In this document: positions 40,133-49,032 of the stretch, in pieces
How the letters are laid out: each line of letters begins with the position of its first letter
How positions within the stretch are numbered: position 1 is the first letter of the stretch
DNA from: Flavobacterium sp. LC2016-01
GTDB taxonomy: Bacteria; Bacteroidota; Bacteroidia; Flavobacteriales; Flavobacteriaceae
DNA: 64,000 nucleotides
Direction: 5' to 3'
Assembly (NCBI RefSeq): GCF_009711135.1
Contig: NZ_WMIC01000001.1
Span: 186,001-250,000 of the forward strand
The notes under the pieces: model-generated
Seen by the model: the letters and a program-made list of their open reading frames with translations, nothing else
The model's database searches: none
Told to the model about the DNA's origin: nothing
Position numbers and translations under genes: made by a program

Positions 40133-40585
40133 TTAAAACAACCCATCCCATTTTACAAAAGCAATCTTCATGTTTTTAAAATTAGGATATTTCTTTTTAT
40201 TGATTTCTAAACAAATATTTGAAGAAGCAATTTCACCAACGCCACTATGACTTATTGCTTTATATCGTATAAAAAGAGTATCATTTTTTATTTCAGGCAC
40301 ACAATCTTTTGGAAGTATACTAAGGCTACCACCACCAATAACAAATAAAAATTGTGCAGTTTTTTTATATAAACTATCCAAATTTCTTTGGTTTAGTTTT
40401 GAATCATCGAAAGTGAGTTTTGTTTTAAACGCATCATCTTTACTATCGATCCATTTGCTATAATAAATTGAATCAGTGTATTGCCCTACGTTATATTCGC
40501 AGGAATATAATTTGAAATCTGTTTTTTCATTTTTACAGCTTACAATGCTGAAAATAAGTAAAAGAAAAAAGAGTGCTTTTTTCAT
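40133..40585 (-). CDS. Predicted lipoprotein, unknown function
   Basis: A 150-residue product with a lipoprotein signal (FSIVSC, Cys17) and a compact domain that contains VGQYTDSIYYSKWID and SILPKDCVPEIKNDTLFIRY. No family recognised. Its N-terminus, MKKALFFLLL(I/V)F, is nearly identical to that of the 41291-41659 gene; the genes around both share a TTTTTTCATAAAT(T/A)-type start region, hinting at duplication of the 5' end. Confidence 0.6.
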   Translation of the reverse strand: MKKALFFLLLIFSIVSCKNEKTDFKLYSCEYNVGQYTDSIYYSKWIDSKDDAFKTKLTFDDSKLNQRNLDSLYKKTAQFLFVIGGGSLSILPKDCVPEIKNDTLFIRYKAISHSGVGEIASSNICLEINKKKYPNFKNMKIAFVKWDGLF

Positions 40586-40617
40586 AAATTGTAGGTTGTA
40601 AATTTTGATTAGTCTTT

Positions 40618-41094
40618 TTAAGATTTTTCGGTTGTAATTTTTGATCTAATTTCCTCAACAGCATAATTATAATTCTGATTATTTTTTTCGTTTATAATTA
40701 AGATTTTTTTCGCTAAATCTAGATAGAAATCTATTGGTTGCGCCTTTATAGGGATATTATGGACAACTTGTATATTTTGTACTAAATATTCTTGACTTTC
40801 TATATCATCAACATATAAAATAAGTTTGCAATACAGATAAGATCCATTTAAATTTGGATTAACGATATTGAGAAATGGATCGGCTAAATCAAAAATGATT
40901 TCTTCTTTCCAATTCCAAAGTTCAGAAACAAATTTTTCACATTCGGTTTTAGAAAAACTATTGATGTGTGAGACTATTTTTGGATTATGGTCATAGTACC
41001 ACGAATCACCCTCTTGATCTGCGGAATTACTATTTATATATAAATACAAAGCTTCAATTTTGTTTTCAATTTCAGGTATTTCGTTCATCAACAT
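40618..41094 (-). CDS. Hypothetical cytoplasmic protein
   Basis: The 158-residue product has no signal or membrane segment. It is acidic, with SWYYDHNPKIVSHINSFSKT and LYVDDIESQEYLVQ. Size and composition are like those of immunity proteins in Bacteroidota, but I see no diagnostic motif. The second ATG, six bases in, is an equally good start. It precedes the 40133 lipoprotein gene by 32 bp. Confidence 0.55.
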   Translation of the reverse strand: MLMNEIPEIENKIEALYLYINSNSADQEGDSWYYDHNPKIVSHINSFSKTECEKFVSELWNWKEEIIFDLADPFLNIVNPNLNGSYLYCKLILYVDDIESQEYLVQNIQVVHNIPIKAQPIDFYLDLAKKILIINEKNNQNYNYAVEEIRSKITTEKS

Positions 41095-41119
41095 TCAATT
41101 AATTTATTTTTACTTAATG

Positions 41120-41251
41120 CACGAACGGGACGCTCGCGTCAGCGTGGGGAAGAATAATTACTGATAATAAAAGGAGTTTTTCTATTTCTATTAAAAAATT
41201 AGATTTTATTTTGGTTTGTGTTCACAAGCATGATATTCGCGCTAGCGAGCA
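41120..41251. repeat. REP-like GC-rich palindromes
   Basis: GGGACGCTCGCGTCAGCGTG at 41128-41147 and ATTCGCGCTAGCGAGC at 41235-41250 are GC-rich dyads in an otherwise AT-rich gap. Related CGCGCTAG words occur at 42925-42933, 44050-44066 and 54898-54906. Confidence 0.6.
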
Positions 41252-41290
41252 CATTTGCACAGCCTAATTTAAAGTTTTTCGCAGAACCAG

Positions 41291-41659
41291 TTAATCCAAT
41301 TTCTCTATATTGAAATTAATAGCAGATCCTTGAAACGTACTTTTTCCTTTTGCAATTTTTCCTTTTGCATCAAATATTTCGACAGATAGCATTTTTCCTA
41401 AAAGTTCTTGTACAGGACATTTTGTGAAGGTGAATTCGTAATTGCAGTTTGATTTCCAGATAATTGTTCCTGTAACTTCTTCTGCCAATGGATTAATTTT
41501 TTCCGTTTGTGTGGTTTCGGTTCTGGTTACCGTTATACTTGGAAGTCCTTGGCTTGTGTACAGAAATTTTCCGGTTTTAAATTTTTCGCAATTCGATTCT
41601 TGAGAAAAACCTTTGTTAGAAAGAAAAACTAGTAAAAGAAAAAAAAGCGCTTTTTTCAT
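41291..41659 (-). CDS. Small exported protein, unknown function
   Basis: The 122-residue product has a signal peptide (MKKALFFLLLVFLSNKGFSQ) and a short domain with TGKFLYTSQGLPSITVTRTE and CNYEFTFTKCPVQELLGKML. Three cysteines are present. No family recognised. Confidence 0.6.
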   Translation of the reverse strand: MKKALFFLLLVFLSNKGFSQESNCEKFKTGKFLYTSQGLPSITVTRTETTQTEKINPLAEEVTGTIIWKSNCNYEFTFTKCPVQELLGKMLSVEIFDAKGKIAKGKSTFQGSAINFNIEKLD

Positions 41660-41700
41660 AAATACAGGTTGTAGATTTTGGTTATAGATTTTAGATTATT

Positions 41701-42234
41701 TTAAAATTTTTGATTTCCGTGGTACAAATTTTTCGGAGTTTCTGATAGTATTTGAAAGCCAAAATCTTTGTTTTCAATATTGTATTTTTTTGATAATTCT
41801 TCTTTGCTTATAAATTTTATTGACTTGAAAATTTTATCGTCAATTGAAGCCAAATCACCAGAAGAATCTTTTACTAAAACACGGTCATTTAAAATATATT
41901 GAACATTAGTATCATCAGTAGGATTAACATGTTCTTTATATTCGCTAGATTTTGATGCAAAATATCTCCAATATCTTTTTCTTGAAAAAATTTTGGTCTC
42001 AATATAAATTACACCATCTTTTCCATCATCTCCCAGCAATGCTATTGCTTCTTTATTTTTAAAAACAGTTACCGAACTAATTTCGTTTGGGTCATATTTT
42101 TGTAAATCATCCTTATCAACATTAACACTGTCAATAAAAAAAACAGGATTTTCTCCTAGCTTTTTTATTACTCTTTTAGGAGATTGTGCCAATGATATTG
42201 AGAATGTGAAAAAAAGGAGTAATAGGTATTTCAT
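41701..42234 (-). CDS. Exported protein with TonB-plug-like segments
   Basis: The 177-residue protein has a signal peptide ending SLAQ. Residues about 43-80 (DLQKYDPNEISSVTVFKNKE and GDDGKDGVIYIETK) resemble the plug domain of SusC-type TonB-dependent receptors, where 'DI.sIeVLKda.a.aiYG..ga.GVI.I.TK' is conserved. There is no barrel. Near residue 110 a second similar phrase (YILNDRVLVKDSSGDL, then SIKFISKEEL) may be a partner repeat. Stand-alone plug-like domains occur in Bacteroidota; their role is not known to me. Confidence 0.6.
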   Translation of the reverse strand: MKYLLLLFFTFSISLAQSPKRVIKKLGENPVFFIDSVNVDKDDLQKYDPNEISSVTVFKNKEAIALLGDDGKDGVIYIETKIFSRKRYWRYFASKSSEYKEHVNPTDDTNVQYILNDRVLVKDSSGDLASIDDKIFKSIKFISKEELSKKYNIENKDFGFQILSETPKNLYHGNQKF

Positions 42235-42293
42235 AGTTTTTGTTGTAATTATTTAGTTATTCAGAATGCGTTGAGGAAACTTGTACAGAAGCA

Positions 42294-42794
42294 TTATTTA
42301 TTCAGTTCATACAGATTTTCTAAAAACAGCACCTTTTTATCTTCATCCCAAACATTGGTACACACCAACAGATTTAAAAAATTATCTTTTGCCGAACCGA
42401 ATAGAAACATATTATCCAGTTTTCCATCATTGTATTTCCAAATGATGTATTCTGATTTGGAATTCTCTTTGATTTTATCTGTTTTGAATTTACTTTCTTT
42501 CATATAATCAGAATCCCAAGTATAAAATAATTTTACGTTTTCGAAAGCAGATTTATTGCTTTTAAAAAACGAATATGCTTTTTTAGGATTTTGAGCAACG
42601 GCAATTATTACGCCCTCACTGTTTTTTAAATACGTCTGGCCGGAGTCATTTACGGTATTCAATTGTTCCCAGTTTCCGGGAATTTTTAGCTCACCAGTTG
42701 GCGTTTTTACATTAGAGAAATCTGTCGTTGTCTGGCAAAAAATAAAATTGGGCAACAAAAGAAGTAACGTTAATATCAATTTTAGTTTATTCAT
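42294..42794 (-). CDS. Exported protein, unknown function, dyad-promoter target
   Basis: The 166-residue product has a signal peptide (cleavage near FCQ) and a single domain with GELKIPGNWEQLNTVNDSGQ and TYLKNSEGVIIAVAQNPKK. This resembles small lipoprotein/PsbP-like domains in which a surface-attached stress protein is common, but the match is weak. Its promoter carries the TTACGT-N4-CCGTAA dyad at 42863-42878. Confidence 0.6.
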   Translation of the reverse strand: MNKLKLILTLLLLLPNFIFCQTTTDFSNVKTPTGELKIPGNWEQLNTVNDSGQTYLKNSEGVIIAVAQNPKKAYSFFKSNKSAFENVKLFYTWDSDYMKESKFKTDKIKENSKSEYIIWKYNDGKLDNMFLFGSAKDNFLNLLVCTNVWDEDKKVLFLENLYELNK

Positions 42795-42833
42795 AATTTT
42801 TATAGAATATAATGGTTTTGGTTTGCGGAGCTT

Positions 42834-42878
42834 TAAAAGTAAGTGGTTTGAAATTAAATACTTTACGTAAAACCGTAA
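42834..42878 (-). promoter_or_regulatory. Dyad-type promoter of the 42294-42794 gene
   Basis: On the minus strand, the dyad at 42863-42878 (TTACGT-N4-CCGTAA on the plus strand, one mismatch) is followed after exactly 21 nt by TACTTTTA (42834-42841), a one-mismatch -7 element. The leader would be about 33 nt. Confidence 0.6.
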
Positions 42879-42913
42879 AAGCTGTTTTTAAGATGATTAA
42901 TGTAAGCTTATAG

Positions 42914-42938
42914 ACATACCACGCTCGCGCTAGTATGT
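42914..42938. repeat. Palindrome with REP-like core
   Basis: ACATAC (42914-42919) and GTATGT (42933-42938) enclose ACGCTCGCGCTA. This is one of the dispersed CGCGCTAG words of the accessory region. Confidence 0.5.
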
Positions 42939-42954
42939 GAATTTTAAAGTATGA

Positions 42955-43929
42955 TTATCCTTCTAAAATATAGTCAAAATTGCCATTTACCGGGATTGTT
43001 AAAATTCCGTTTGCTTTCATTTCGTTTGTTGCTTGTGTATAAATGAAATGGTACCACCAAATAAAAAATTCTTCAAAAGATATTTCCTTATCGTAACCTA
43101 ATTTGACATAAATCTGTTTACTGTAATTTCTTTCACTTTCTAAATTTTTCAATAAATCAGGTAAATAGATTTTAGCCATTTCATTAAAAATTTGATCATC
43201 TGATTTTGAGATTATGTTTTTAGACGATGAACTATTTAAATCGTTTCTGTTATTTCCATAAATACTGCTGTAAGTATCTCCCGTTTGATAGGATTGATTA
43301 CCATAAATTCCGAAAGATTCAGTTTTCGAATTTGTATTTTCACTAATCTTGAAATAATAATGTTTTCCATTTCTCAAAGGTCTATCGTCTTGCTTTAGAA
43401 ATTCTTTTTCGACATTATCAATTTGCCAAGAATCCAGTAAAACATCACTTAAAATTAGAAACGACCATTTCTCAAAACTTTGCGTTTTAGAAATTGCTGT
43501 AGTGCTGAATAGTGATTTTATTTCGGGTAATTTTTTAGTAATCGATTTTGTTATTTTAGCTGAAATGGGTTTTGCATATTTATAAAGTAATTCACCATCT
43601 TTTGAGTCGGCAATAAAAATGGTGGGTTTGTACTGATTATTAACTTTATGAAGCCAATTTTTAGATTCTAAAAAGGCAATTGCATTGGTCATTTTTTCAT
43701 CATTAAACTTTGTAAAATCTTGAAAATCTTTTACAGAAAAACCTTTGTGAAGTGCAAACAACAAAATATCTAAACTGTCTTTTTTTATTTTAAAATCAGG
43801 AAAATTATCTCCTCTCGAAATCATTGCGCGTTCCGTTTTCAATTTAAAAATCTCATCAATTTTGTTTTGGGCTTTTGCATGTTTGGCAAGTAGAAGAAAA
43901 ATTAAGATCAATAGAGTTCTTGTGTTCAT
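42955..43929 (-). CDS. Exported protein, unknown function
   Basis: I use the ATG whose codon ends at 43929, which gives a proper signal peptide (MNTRTLLILIFLLLAKHAKA). A longer frame would start ten codons earlier and spoil it. The mature protein of about 300 residues is Lys/Asn/Ser-rich. It has a winged-helix-like stretch (ALHKGFSVKDFQDFTKFNDE, then IAFLESKNWLHKVNNQYKPT) and KLPEIKSLF, but no known motif. Function unknown. Confidence 0.6.
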   Translation of the reverse strand: MNTRTLLILIFLLLAKHAKAQNKIDEIFKLKTERAMISRGDNFPDFKIKKDSLDILLFALHKGFSVKDFQDFTKFNDEKMTNAIAFLESKNWLHKVNNQYKPTIFIADSKDGELLYKYAKPISAKITKSITKKLPEIKSLFSTTAISKTQSFEKWSFLILSDVLLDSWQIDNVEKEFLKQDDRPLRNGKHYYFKISENTNSKTESFGIYGNQSYQTGDTYSSIYGNNRNDLNSSSSKNIISKSDDQIFNEMAKIYLPDLLKNLESERNYSKQIYVKLGYDKEISFEEFFIWWYHFIYTQATNEMKANGILTIPVNGNFDYILEG

Positions 43930-43984
43930 TTTTTTTAGAATTTGATTGTAGTGATGCACACAAAGATTACTATTTTTTTTGTTT

Positions 43985-44025
43985 ATAAATATAAAAAAGC
44001 CACAAGTTTTTGTGGCTTTTTTACT
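43985..44025 (-). terminator. Terminator with TTTATATTTA-type neighbour, after the DoxX-like gene side
   Basis: AAAAAGCCACAA pairs with TTGTGGCTTTTT. On the minus strand it is followed by TTTTTTATATTTATAAAC. Similar terminator-plus-AT cassettes lie at 48989-49032 and 54005-54050. Confidence 0.75.
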
Positions 44026-44106
44026 TTGAATTATATTGTATTTTCAATTAGCGCGAGTATCTCGCTCATAACTGTTTTATTGTTTTTTTAATCGTTTTGT
44101 GTTATT

Positions 44107-44922
44107 TCAACTAACCTCTCTTTTACAATCATTTGTCAATGCAATTACTAAAGCAATACCACAAAAAAGCAGGCATATAAGTGCACGTACAATTTCATTT
44201 CCACCGCCAGCTGATGGGTTTGCAACGGCATCAGGAATATGAAAGAACAGAAAAAACAGTAAAAGCATAAAGGCTAAAAGAAGCCCAATTGGTTTTATCA
44301 GTATTTTGAAAATAATGAATAGGCCAGCGATAACAAGGGCAGCGCCAAAAAAGTAAGTCCAAAACATAGGCGCAGGCAGCCATTTTGGAACCAATGTCGC
44401 GATAAAGCTGGCAAAAAAGAAATGGCTCAACCCGAATACAATCATCAAAATGGAATAAAAAACGCGTCCACACGGAATAAGTTTTTCTAAGAATGAGGTA
44501 AAATTCTTTTCGCCTCCGGAACTGTTTTCTATAAATGATCCTGCCATTACAAACGCTCCACCGCTATACGTTAAGGCTTCGAGAGCATTTATCCAAACTT
44601 GAAAATCAGGTGTTTTTTCTGCACTTAGCATTATCATATAAGGCAGGTGAGAAGCTAGGACAGAAGCCAGAAAAGCAAAACCCAAATAAAGACATACTTT
44701 TTTAGTGTCAATAAATTTGATTTTAAATATTCCTGAAATGATAATTCCTGTTACTATAAAAGCTAGACCGATAAGAATGGGGAAGATGCTGTTGTTATTT
44801 GCCCAGGCAGGAAATGGAGCTAAAATTTCGGAACGAAATTTTTTGATTATAAGTTGATGAATCCCTAAAGCAATAATGCCGATACCAAAAAAGACACGGC
44901 CAATTTTAATGAGTTTTTCCAT
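44107..44922 (-). CDS. DoxX-like membrane protein with internal duplication
   Basis: The 271-residue protein has eight predicted helices in two similar halves. GRVFFGIGIIALGIHQLI (residue 8 on) aligns with GRVFYSILMIVFGLSHFF (about residue 150 on). ILAPFPAWANNNSIFPILIG likewise aligns with LVPKWLPAPMFWTYFFGAAL. Each half is a four-helix DoxX-type unit. DoxX-like proteins are often linked to redox or sulfur stress, but the role here is unknown. The duplication is clear by eye. Confidence 0.75.
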   Translation of the reverse strand: MEKLIKIGRVFFGIGIIALGIHQLIIKKFRSEILAPFPAWANNNSIFPILIGLAFIVTGIIISGIFKIKFIDTKKVCLYLGFAFLASVLASHLPYMIMLSAEKTPDFQVWINALEALTYSGGAFVMAGSFIENSSGGEKNFTSFLEKLIPCGRVFYSILMIVFGLSHFFFASFIATLVPKWLPAPMFWTYFFGAALVIAGLFIIFKILIKPIGLLLAFMLLLFFLFFHIPDAVANPSAGGGNEIVRALICLLFCGIALVIALTNDCKREVS

Positions 44923-45082
44923 TAGTGGTTTAGTTAGAAAAAATGATTAAAGAATAGATTTTGGATTTGTCAAATATATAAATTAATTTGTAAGGTATTG
45001 ATTTACTGTGCGTTTTGTTTTTGTGGTAAAAAATTAACGGGTAGAAGAGGTTAAGTAAGAATATTTCTTAGAGCGAGAAAAG

Positions 45083-45532
45083 CTAATTCGTTACGTTACT
45101 CCTGATCGCTACAATAATTTCATGGTAATTTTCAAAATGATCAGGACTTATTAGTAGTTCTGTACCATTTTCAAGAAAGACTGTGCTTTCAAAATAACCT
45201 GTTGTAATTTGTCCTGCATCACTATAAGATCCTTGAATACGTTCTGTTTGAACTTTTAAAACGGAGGAATAAGGAATGAATTCTTCTTTACTCGAAGTTA
45301 AAGTTTTTCTTTTTATCCCTTTTTTTGTGACAGTAATTTCATAAACCGAACGCATTTTATTAATGTGAAAAAATAAACTTAACGCTAAAAATATAAGCGA
45401 TCCGAAAGTTACTTTATAATTTTCAGTACGAAAACTGCCGAAAAAATAAGAGAGACAAATGAAATCAAATATAACGTAAACCAAGTTTATCCTAATTAAA
45501 AATAAGGTCCGAAATTTTGAATGTATTTTCAT
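45083..45532 (-). CDS. Small membrane protein with PH-like domain
   Basis: The 149-residue protein has two closely spaced N-terminal helices (about 13-58). A soluble domain follows, with YEITVTKKGIKRKTLTSSKE, EFIPYSSVLKVQTERIQGSY and VFLENGTELLISPDHFENYH, resembling bacterial PH-like domains. It has the same layout as the 30032-30457 gene. Function unknown. Confidence 0.6.
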   Translation of the reverse strand: MKIHSKFRTLFLIRINLVYVIFDFICLSYFFGSFRTENYKVTFGSLIFLALSLFFHINKMRSVYEITVTKKGIKRKTLTSSKEEFIPYSSVLKVQTERIQGSYSDAGQITTGYFESTVFLENGTELLISPDHFENYHEIIVAIRSNVTN

Positions 45533-45568
45533 TGATAGTTAAAGTTTTTTCTTGTCTTATAGCAGGGA

Positions 45569-45871
45569 TTACAAATCAGCATCATCAAAATTATTATTGA
45601 AATCTCTCACTCTTTTTTCTGTTCCTAATTCCTTTCGAATTGTGTATTCTGCCCAAAATAGTACATCTCGTGGGTCAAGAATTGCAGTTTCAATGCTTTG
45701 CTTTAGTTTTTCAATACTTCTTTCAGACAAGAATACTATACACCTGATTATTCTGTCTGTTTTTAAATAATCATTTTTCTGCACCGCTGCAGTAAGGATT
45801 TTAAAAACTTCCGAAGAATTTTCTCCAAAGTCTGTTTTAATTCTATTTTCTATGTCAGTTTTAAAATTCAT
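45569..45871 (-). CDS. Hypothetical small helical protein
   Basis: The 100-residue cytoplasmic protein is mostly helical, with RIIRCIVFLSERSIEKLKQS and AILDPRDVLFWAEYT. I recognise no family. It is 36 bp upstream of the PH-like membrane gene on the same strand and could be co-transcribed with it. Confidence 0.55.
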   Translation of the reverse strand: MNFKTDIENRIKTDFGENSSEVFKILTAAVQKNDYLKTDRIIRCIVFLSERSIEKLKQSIETAILDPRDVLFWAEYTIRKELGTEKRVRDFNNNFDDADL

Positions 45872-45917
45872 TCAGGAATTCGGATTATAAGTTATTTGTA
45901 AGCAAAACATTCCGTTT

Positions 45918-46934
45918 TTATAATTTGACTTTAACTTCTTTGAAATCTCCATTTTCATCTTCGTTCCATTTATCCTGCCCAATTAAATAGTATTTTCCTT
46001 TTTCTTTAATTATTCGATTTTCAAAATCTTTATCATCAGATATAAATGCATTTGTTTTTGCAATTTCATTCCAAGTTCCTTTTTGAAAAGACCAAACCGA
46101 AATAGTATTCCACCAGCCTTCATTTGTTCGGGAAAAAATTAAAATTTCATTTGCGTTATCCTGATTAACATCTTCGGTTTTCATAACAGTAAGTCCTGCT
46201 AAACGTTGTTCCATACTTATTGTTGGAATATTTTTTTTAAATTTAATAGTTGCATGACAAATTTTTTCTCCACACTCAATCTCATTTGTTTCATTATTCC
46301 ATTTATAACTTACAAAGGCAGTGTCGCTGACTTCATCATTATCAACATCGCCAACAAAAAACTTTCGATTTTCTATTTGGCGTTTTAAGGCTTTTTTTTT
46401 GCTCGATAAATTCAGTACCAATGTGTCACTGACAGTGATTTTTGTCCAACCGACATTTTTATCAGGACTTCGTTCTTGCACAATTATTTGAATTTTGCTT
46501 GGCAGATTTACAAATCGCATTTCTTTTTTGTTTTCCTTAATCCCATTCGAGTATTTTCCAAATTTATCTGTTGTTATAGGCCTTAAATTAAAAATGAAAT
46601 TTTTATTTGTTTTACTGAACTCGAGAATAACATTGTAGCCTTCTGTTTTTTCGAGCTTTGGAGAAGTACAGTTATCAGTATTTTTAAACCAGGTTTTTTC
46701 AACCCAAACATTTTTAATGATAATTTTTTCGTTGTAATTTTTCAATTTAATTGTATCAAACGAAGGGGTATAAGTACCAATGTAAAATCCTGATTTTTTA
46801 GAAAATTCACTATTTTTAGATGTTTTGGGGCAGTTTTTGCATTTGACTTCACATTCACAAAGAAAATTAGAAATATAATTATAAGCGAACACAATTATAA
46901 TTACACCTAAAATTATTCCGATAATTTTTTTCAT
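45918..46934 (-). CDS. Membrane-anchored protein with FG-GAP/VCBS-like repeats
   Basis: The 338-residue protein has an N-terminal helix (about 4-20) followed by a Cys-rich spot (LCECEVKCKNCP) that could bind a metal or a lipid. Later VGDVDNDEVSDTAFVSYKW and TEDVNQDNANEILIFSRT fit calcium-binding FG-GAP-like loops (D-x-D-x-D/N). The protein is probably extracytoplasmic. Function unknown. Confidence 0.6.
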   Translation of the reverse strand: MKKIIGIILGVIIIVFAYNYISNFLCECEVKCKNCPKTSKNSEFSKKSGFYIGTYTPSFDTIKLKNYNEKIIIKNVWVEKTWFKNTDNCTSPKLEKTEGYNVILEFSKTNKNFIFNLRPITTDKFGKYSNGIKENKKEMRFVNLPSKIQIIVQERSPDKNVGWTKITVSDTLVLNLSSKKKALKRQIENRKFFVGDVDNDEVSDTAFVSYKWNNETNEIECGEKICHATIKFKKNIPTISMEQRLAGLTVMKTEDVNQDNANEILIFSRTNEGWWNTISVWSFQKGTWNEIAKTNAFISDDKDFENRIIKEKGKYYLIGQDKWNEDENGDFKEVKVKL

Positions 46935-47103
46935 TAAAGTTGCTTTATAAGTCTATAAAATTTTGATAGTGAACTGACGAAATAATTTGTTTCAGCTAAA
47001 ATCGATTTGTTTTCCTCGTAAATATAAAAAAAGTCACATGATTTGAGCATGGATTACAAATGATAAAGAAATAAGCAAGTTATAAAATCAATATTCTATT
47101 TAA

Positions 47104-47148
47104 TTACGTTTTCCCGTAAAAATATGAAGCACAGGATACTTATATTTG
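47104..47148 (+). promoter_or_regulatory. Dyad-type promoter of the 47174-48232 gene
   Basis: TTACGT-N4-CCGTAA (47104-47119, one mismatch) is followed after exactly 21 nt by the consensus -7 element TATATTTG (47141-47148). No -33 TTTG is present, so the dyad takes its place. The leader would be about 19-20 nt. Confidence 0.65.
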
Positions 47149-47173
47149 GTTTAACCAAAAACAACCTAATCTT

Positions 47174-48232
47174 ATGAAGAAAAACCTCTTTCTGTTTACT
47201 GCTCTATGTTTTATTGTAACCACACAAGCTCAAAAAAGAGAATTTAAATGTCAGGACATTTATAAAGCGGCCAAATTAATAGACGAAGGCAAATATGACG
47301 AAAGTATTGCTATCCTGAAAGAATGCGAAAAAACAGATCCTAAAGATTATGCTTATCCATACGAAATCGCATTGGCTTACACACATAAAGAAGAGTATCA
47401 AAAAGCGATTGACCAGCTTGAAAAAATAAAAAATTATGCTGGCATCGAATCCGATTTTTATCAGTTGCTGGGAAACAATTACGATTATGCCAAAAATCCT
47501 GAAAAAGCCATTGCAACTTATGAGGAAGGATTAGTAAAATTCCCAAATGCTGGAAGATTGTACCTTGAAAAAGGTGTTATTTATGAGTCGCAGCAGAATT
47601 ATCTGGAAGCTGTTTCGAGTTACGCAAAAGGAATAGAAGTCGAGCCTATGTATCCTTCTAACTATTACAGGGCTGCATTGCTTTATTTAAGCTCAGACAA
47701 CAAACTTGCAGGTTTAATGTATGGCGAAATTTTTGTGAACTTGGAAAGAACGACAAAGCGAACTCAAAAAATAAGTGAGTTGCTCTATAAAACGTATAAA
47801 AACAGTATTCAGTTTAAGGACAACGAAATTAAAGTTGATTTATGTAAAACTGTAATTAACAGCAACGGCGATATTAAAGATTTAAAACTTCCGTTTTGTG
47901 CGGTTTATGGCATGAATCTTTCGTTGAGTGTAATTGGGCAAAAAGAAATTACTTTAAAATCACTTTCAGAAATCAGGTCGAATTTTATTAAAAATTACTT
48001 TAAAGAAGATTTTAAAAAATACCCGAATGTGGTTTTAGAATATCAAAAAAACTTGTTTGATTTAGGATTATTTGAAACTTACAACGAGTATCTTTTTCAA
48101 ATGGGAGCACAGGACGAATTTACTGCTTGGAAAACTGAGAATAAGGATAAAATGGATCAATTTATTGCGTGGTATACAGCTCCTGAAAATACTTTGAAAA
48201 TTACTAAAGAGAATATTTATTTATCAAATTAA
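47174..48232 (+). CDS. Exported TPR protein
   Basis: The 352-residue protein has a signal peptide ending TTQAQ. TPR repeats run from residue 28 to about 180 (YKAAKLIDEGKYDESIAILK, YPYEIALAYTHKEEYQKAID, LYLEKGVIYESQQNYLEAVS). The C-terminal half is Lys-rich and helical without a known motif. It is the only plus-strand gene in the accessory stretch and has the best-formed dyad-type promoter. Partner unknown. Confidence 0.75.
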   Translation: MKKNLFLFTALCFIVTTQAQKREFKCQDIYKAAKLIDEGKYDESIAILKECEKTDPKDYAYPYEIALAYTHKEEYQKAIDQLEKIKNYAGIESDFYQLLGNNYDYAKNPEKAIATYEEGLVKFPNAGRLYLEKGVIYESQQNYLEAVSSYAKGIEVEPMYPSNYYRAALLYLSSDNKLAGLMYGEIFVNLERTTKRTQKISELLYKTYKNSIQFKDNEIKVDLCKTVINSNGDIKDLKLPFCAVYGMNLSLSVIGQKEITLKSLSEIRSNFIKNYFKEDFKKYPNVVLEYQKNLFDLGLFETYNEYLFQMGAQDEFTAWKTENKDKMDQFIAWYTAPENTLKITKENIYLSN

Positions 48233-48254
48233 AAAGACTTATTTGATGTTGCGC

Positions 48255-48284
48255 AGTCCCGAAAACTTTCGGGACTGACTTTTT
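48255..48284 (+). terminator. Terminator after the TPR gene
   Basis: AGTCCCGAAA and TTTCGGGACT form a perfect stem (48255-48276), followed by GACTTTTTT. Confidence 0.8.
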
Positions 48285-48318
48285 TAGAAGGAACTTTTTC
48301 CTTCGTTAAGCGAGTTTA

Positions 48319-48975
48319 TTATAAACCAAGTTTTTCTTCAATATCAATATCTGAAAAATGGAGTTTTACATAATTTACAAAGTCAGAATTAGTGCCTTTT
48401 CCATTTATTGCCCAAACTCTTGTGCGACATGCATTTGTTATTAATTCCAAAATTCCTTCGTTGGTTGCAAGTTTAGAAATCCAGATAACAATTTTGTCAT
48501 CAATAAATTTTACTATTGAATCAAATTTTTCTTTGTCAATGCCATAAACATTGCAGTAATGGTTTTCAATTATATTGGATTCAGTACTATATTCATCAAT
48601 GCGTTCCAATTGATCTCCAAATATTTGTTTTACCAGTATTTGTTTGGGGTTGTCAGTATATTTATGGTAAAAAAGTCCCGTATGTCCAAATAGAAATCCA
48701 TTTATAGTACTCGTTTTAGCTAACTGTTTAGAGTAAAAATTGGGTAAAATTTCAAACGAAACAGATTTGCCAGGCGTATTGCTTTTGGTTGACCAAAATT
48801 CAATTACTAGTTTTATGTCGTCTATTTCAAGAGTTAATTTTGGTCGTGAACGAGAATATTTAAACCCTTTTGCTGCATAATGTTTGCCAAGTTCATCACA
48901 CACTGCTTGAAATATTTCTTTGCATGGTGTGCGTTTTGAATATTCTAATAATGTCTTATTATCGTTCCAGACCAT
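48319..48975 (-). CDS. Hypothetical cytoplasmic protein
   Basis: The 218-residue product has no signal sequence. The part KHYAAKGFKYSRSRPKLTLE and VIEFWSTKSNTPGKSVSFEI loosely recalls DUF4304-type proteins, which read as a small alpha/beta fold of unknown role and are seen among immunity proteins. The match is weak. It stands alone with a terminator cassette behind its start. Confidence 0.55.
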   Translation of the reverse strand: MVWNDNKTLLEYSKRTPCKEIFQAVCDELGKHYAAKGFKYSRSRPKLTLEIDDIKLVIEFWSTKSNTPGKSVSFEILPNFYSKQLAKTSTINGFLFGHTGLFYHKYTDNPKQILVKQIFGDQLERIDEYSTESNIIENHYCNVYGIDKEKFDSIVKFIDDKIVIWISKLATNEGILELITNACRTRVWAINGKGTNSDFVNYVKLHFSDIDIEEKLGL

Positions 48976-48988
48976 ACTATTTGCTTTT

Positions 48989-49032
48989 TTGTAAATATAA
49001 AAAAAAGCTGCATGATTTTTTGCAGCGTTTAT
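48989..49032 (-). terminator. Terminator cassette between 49029 and 48319 genes
   Basis: GCTGCA and TGCAGC form a stem around ATGATTTTT, followed on the minus strand by a TTTTTTTTATATTTACAAA tract. The stem overlaps the last codons and stop of the 49029 gene. Confidence 0.6.
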
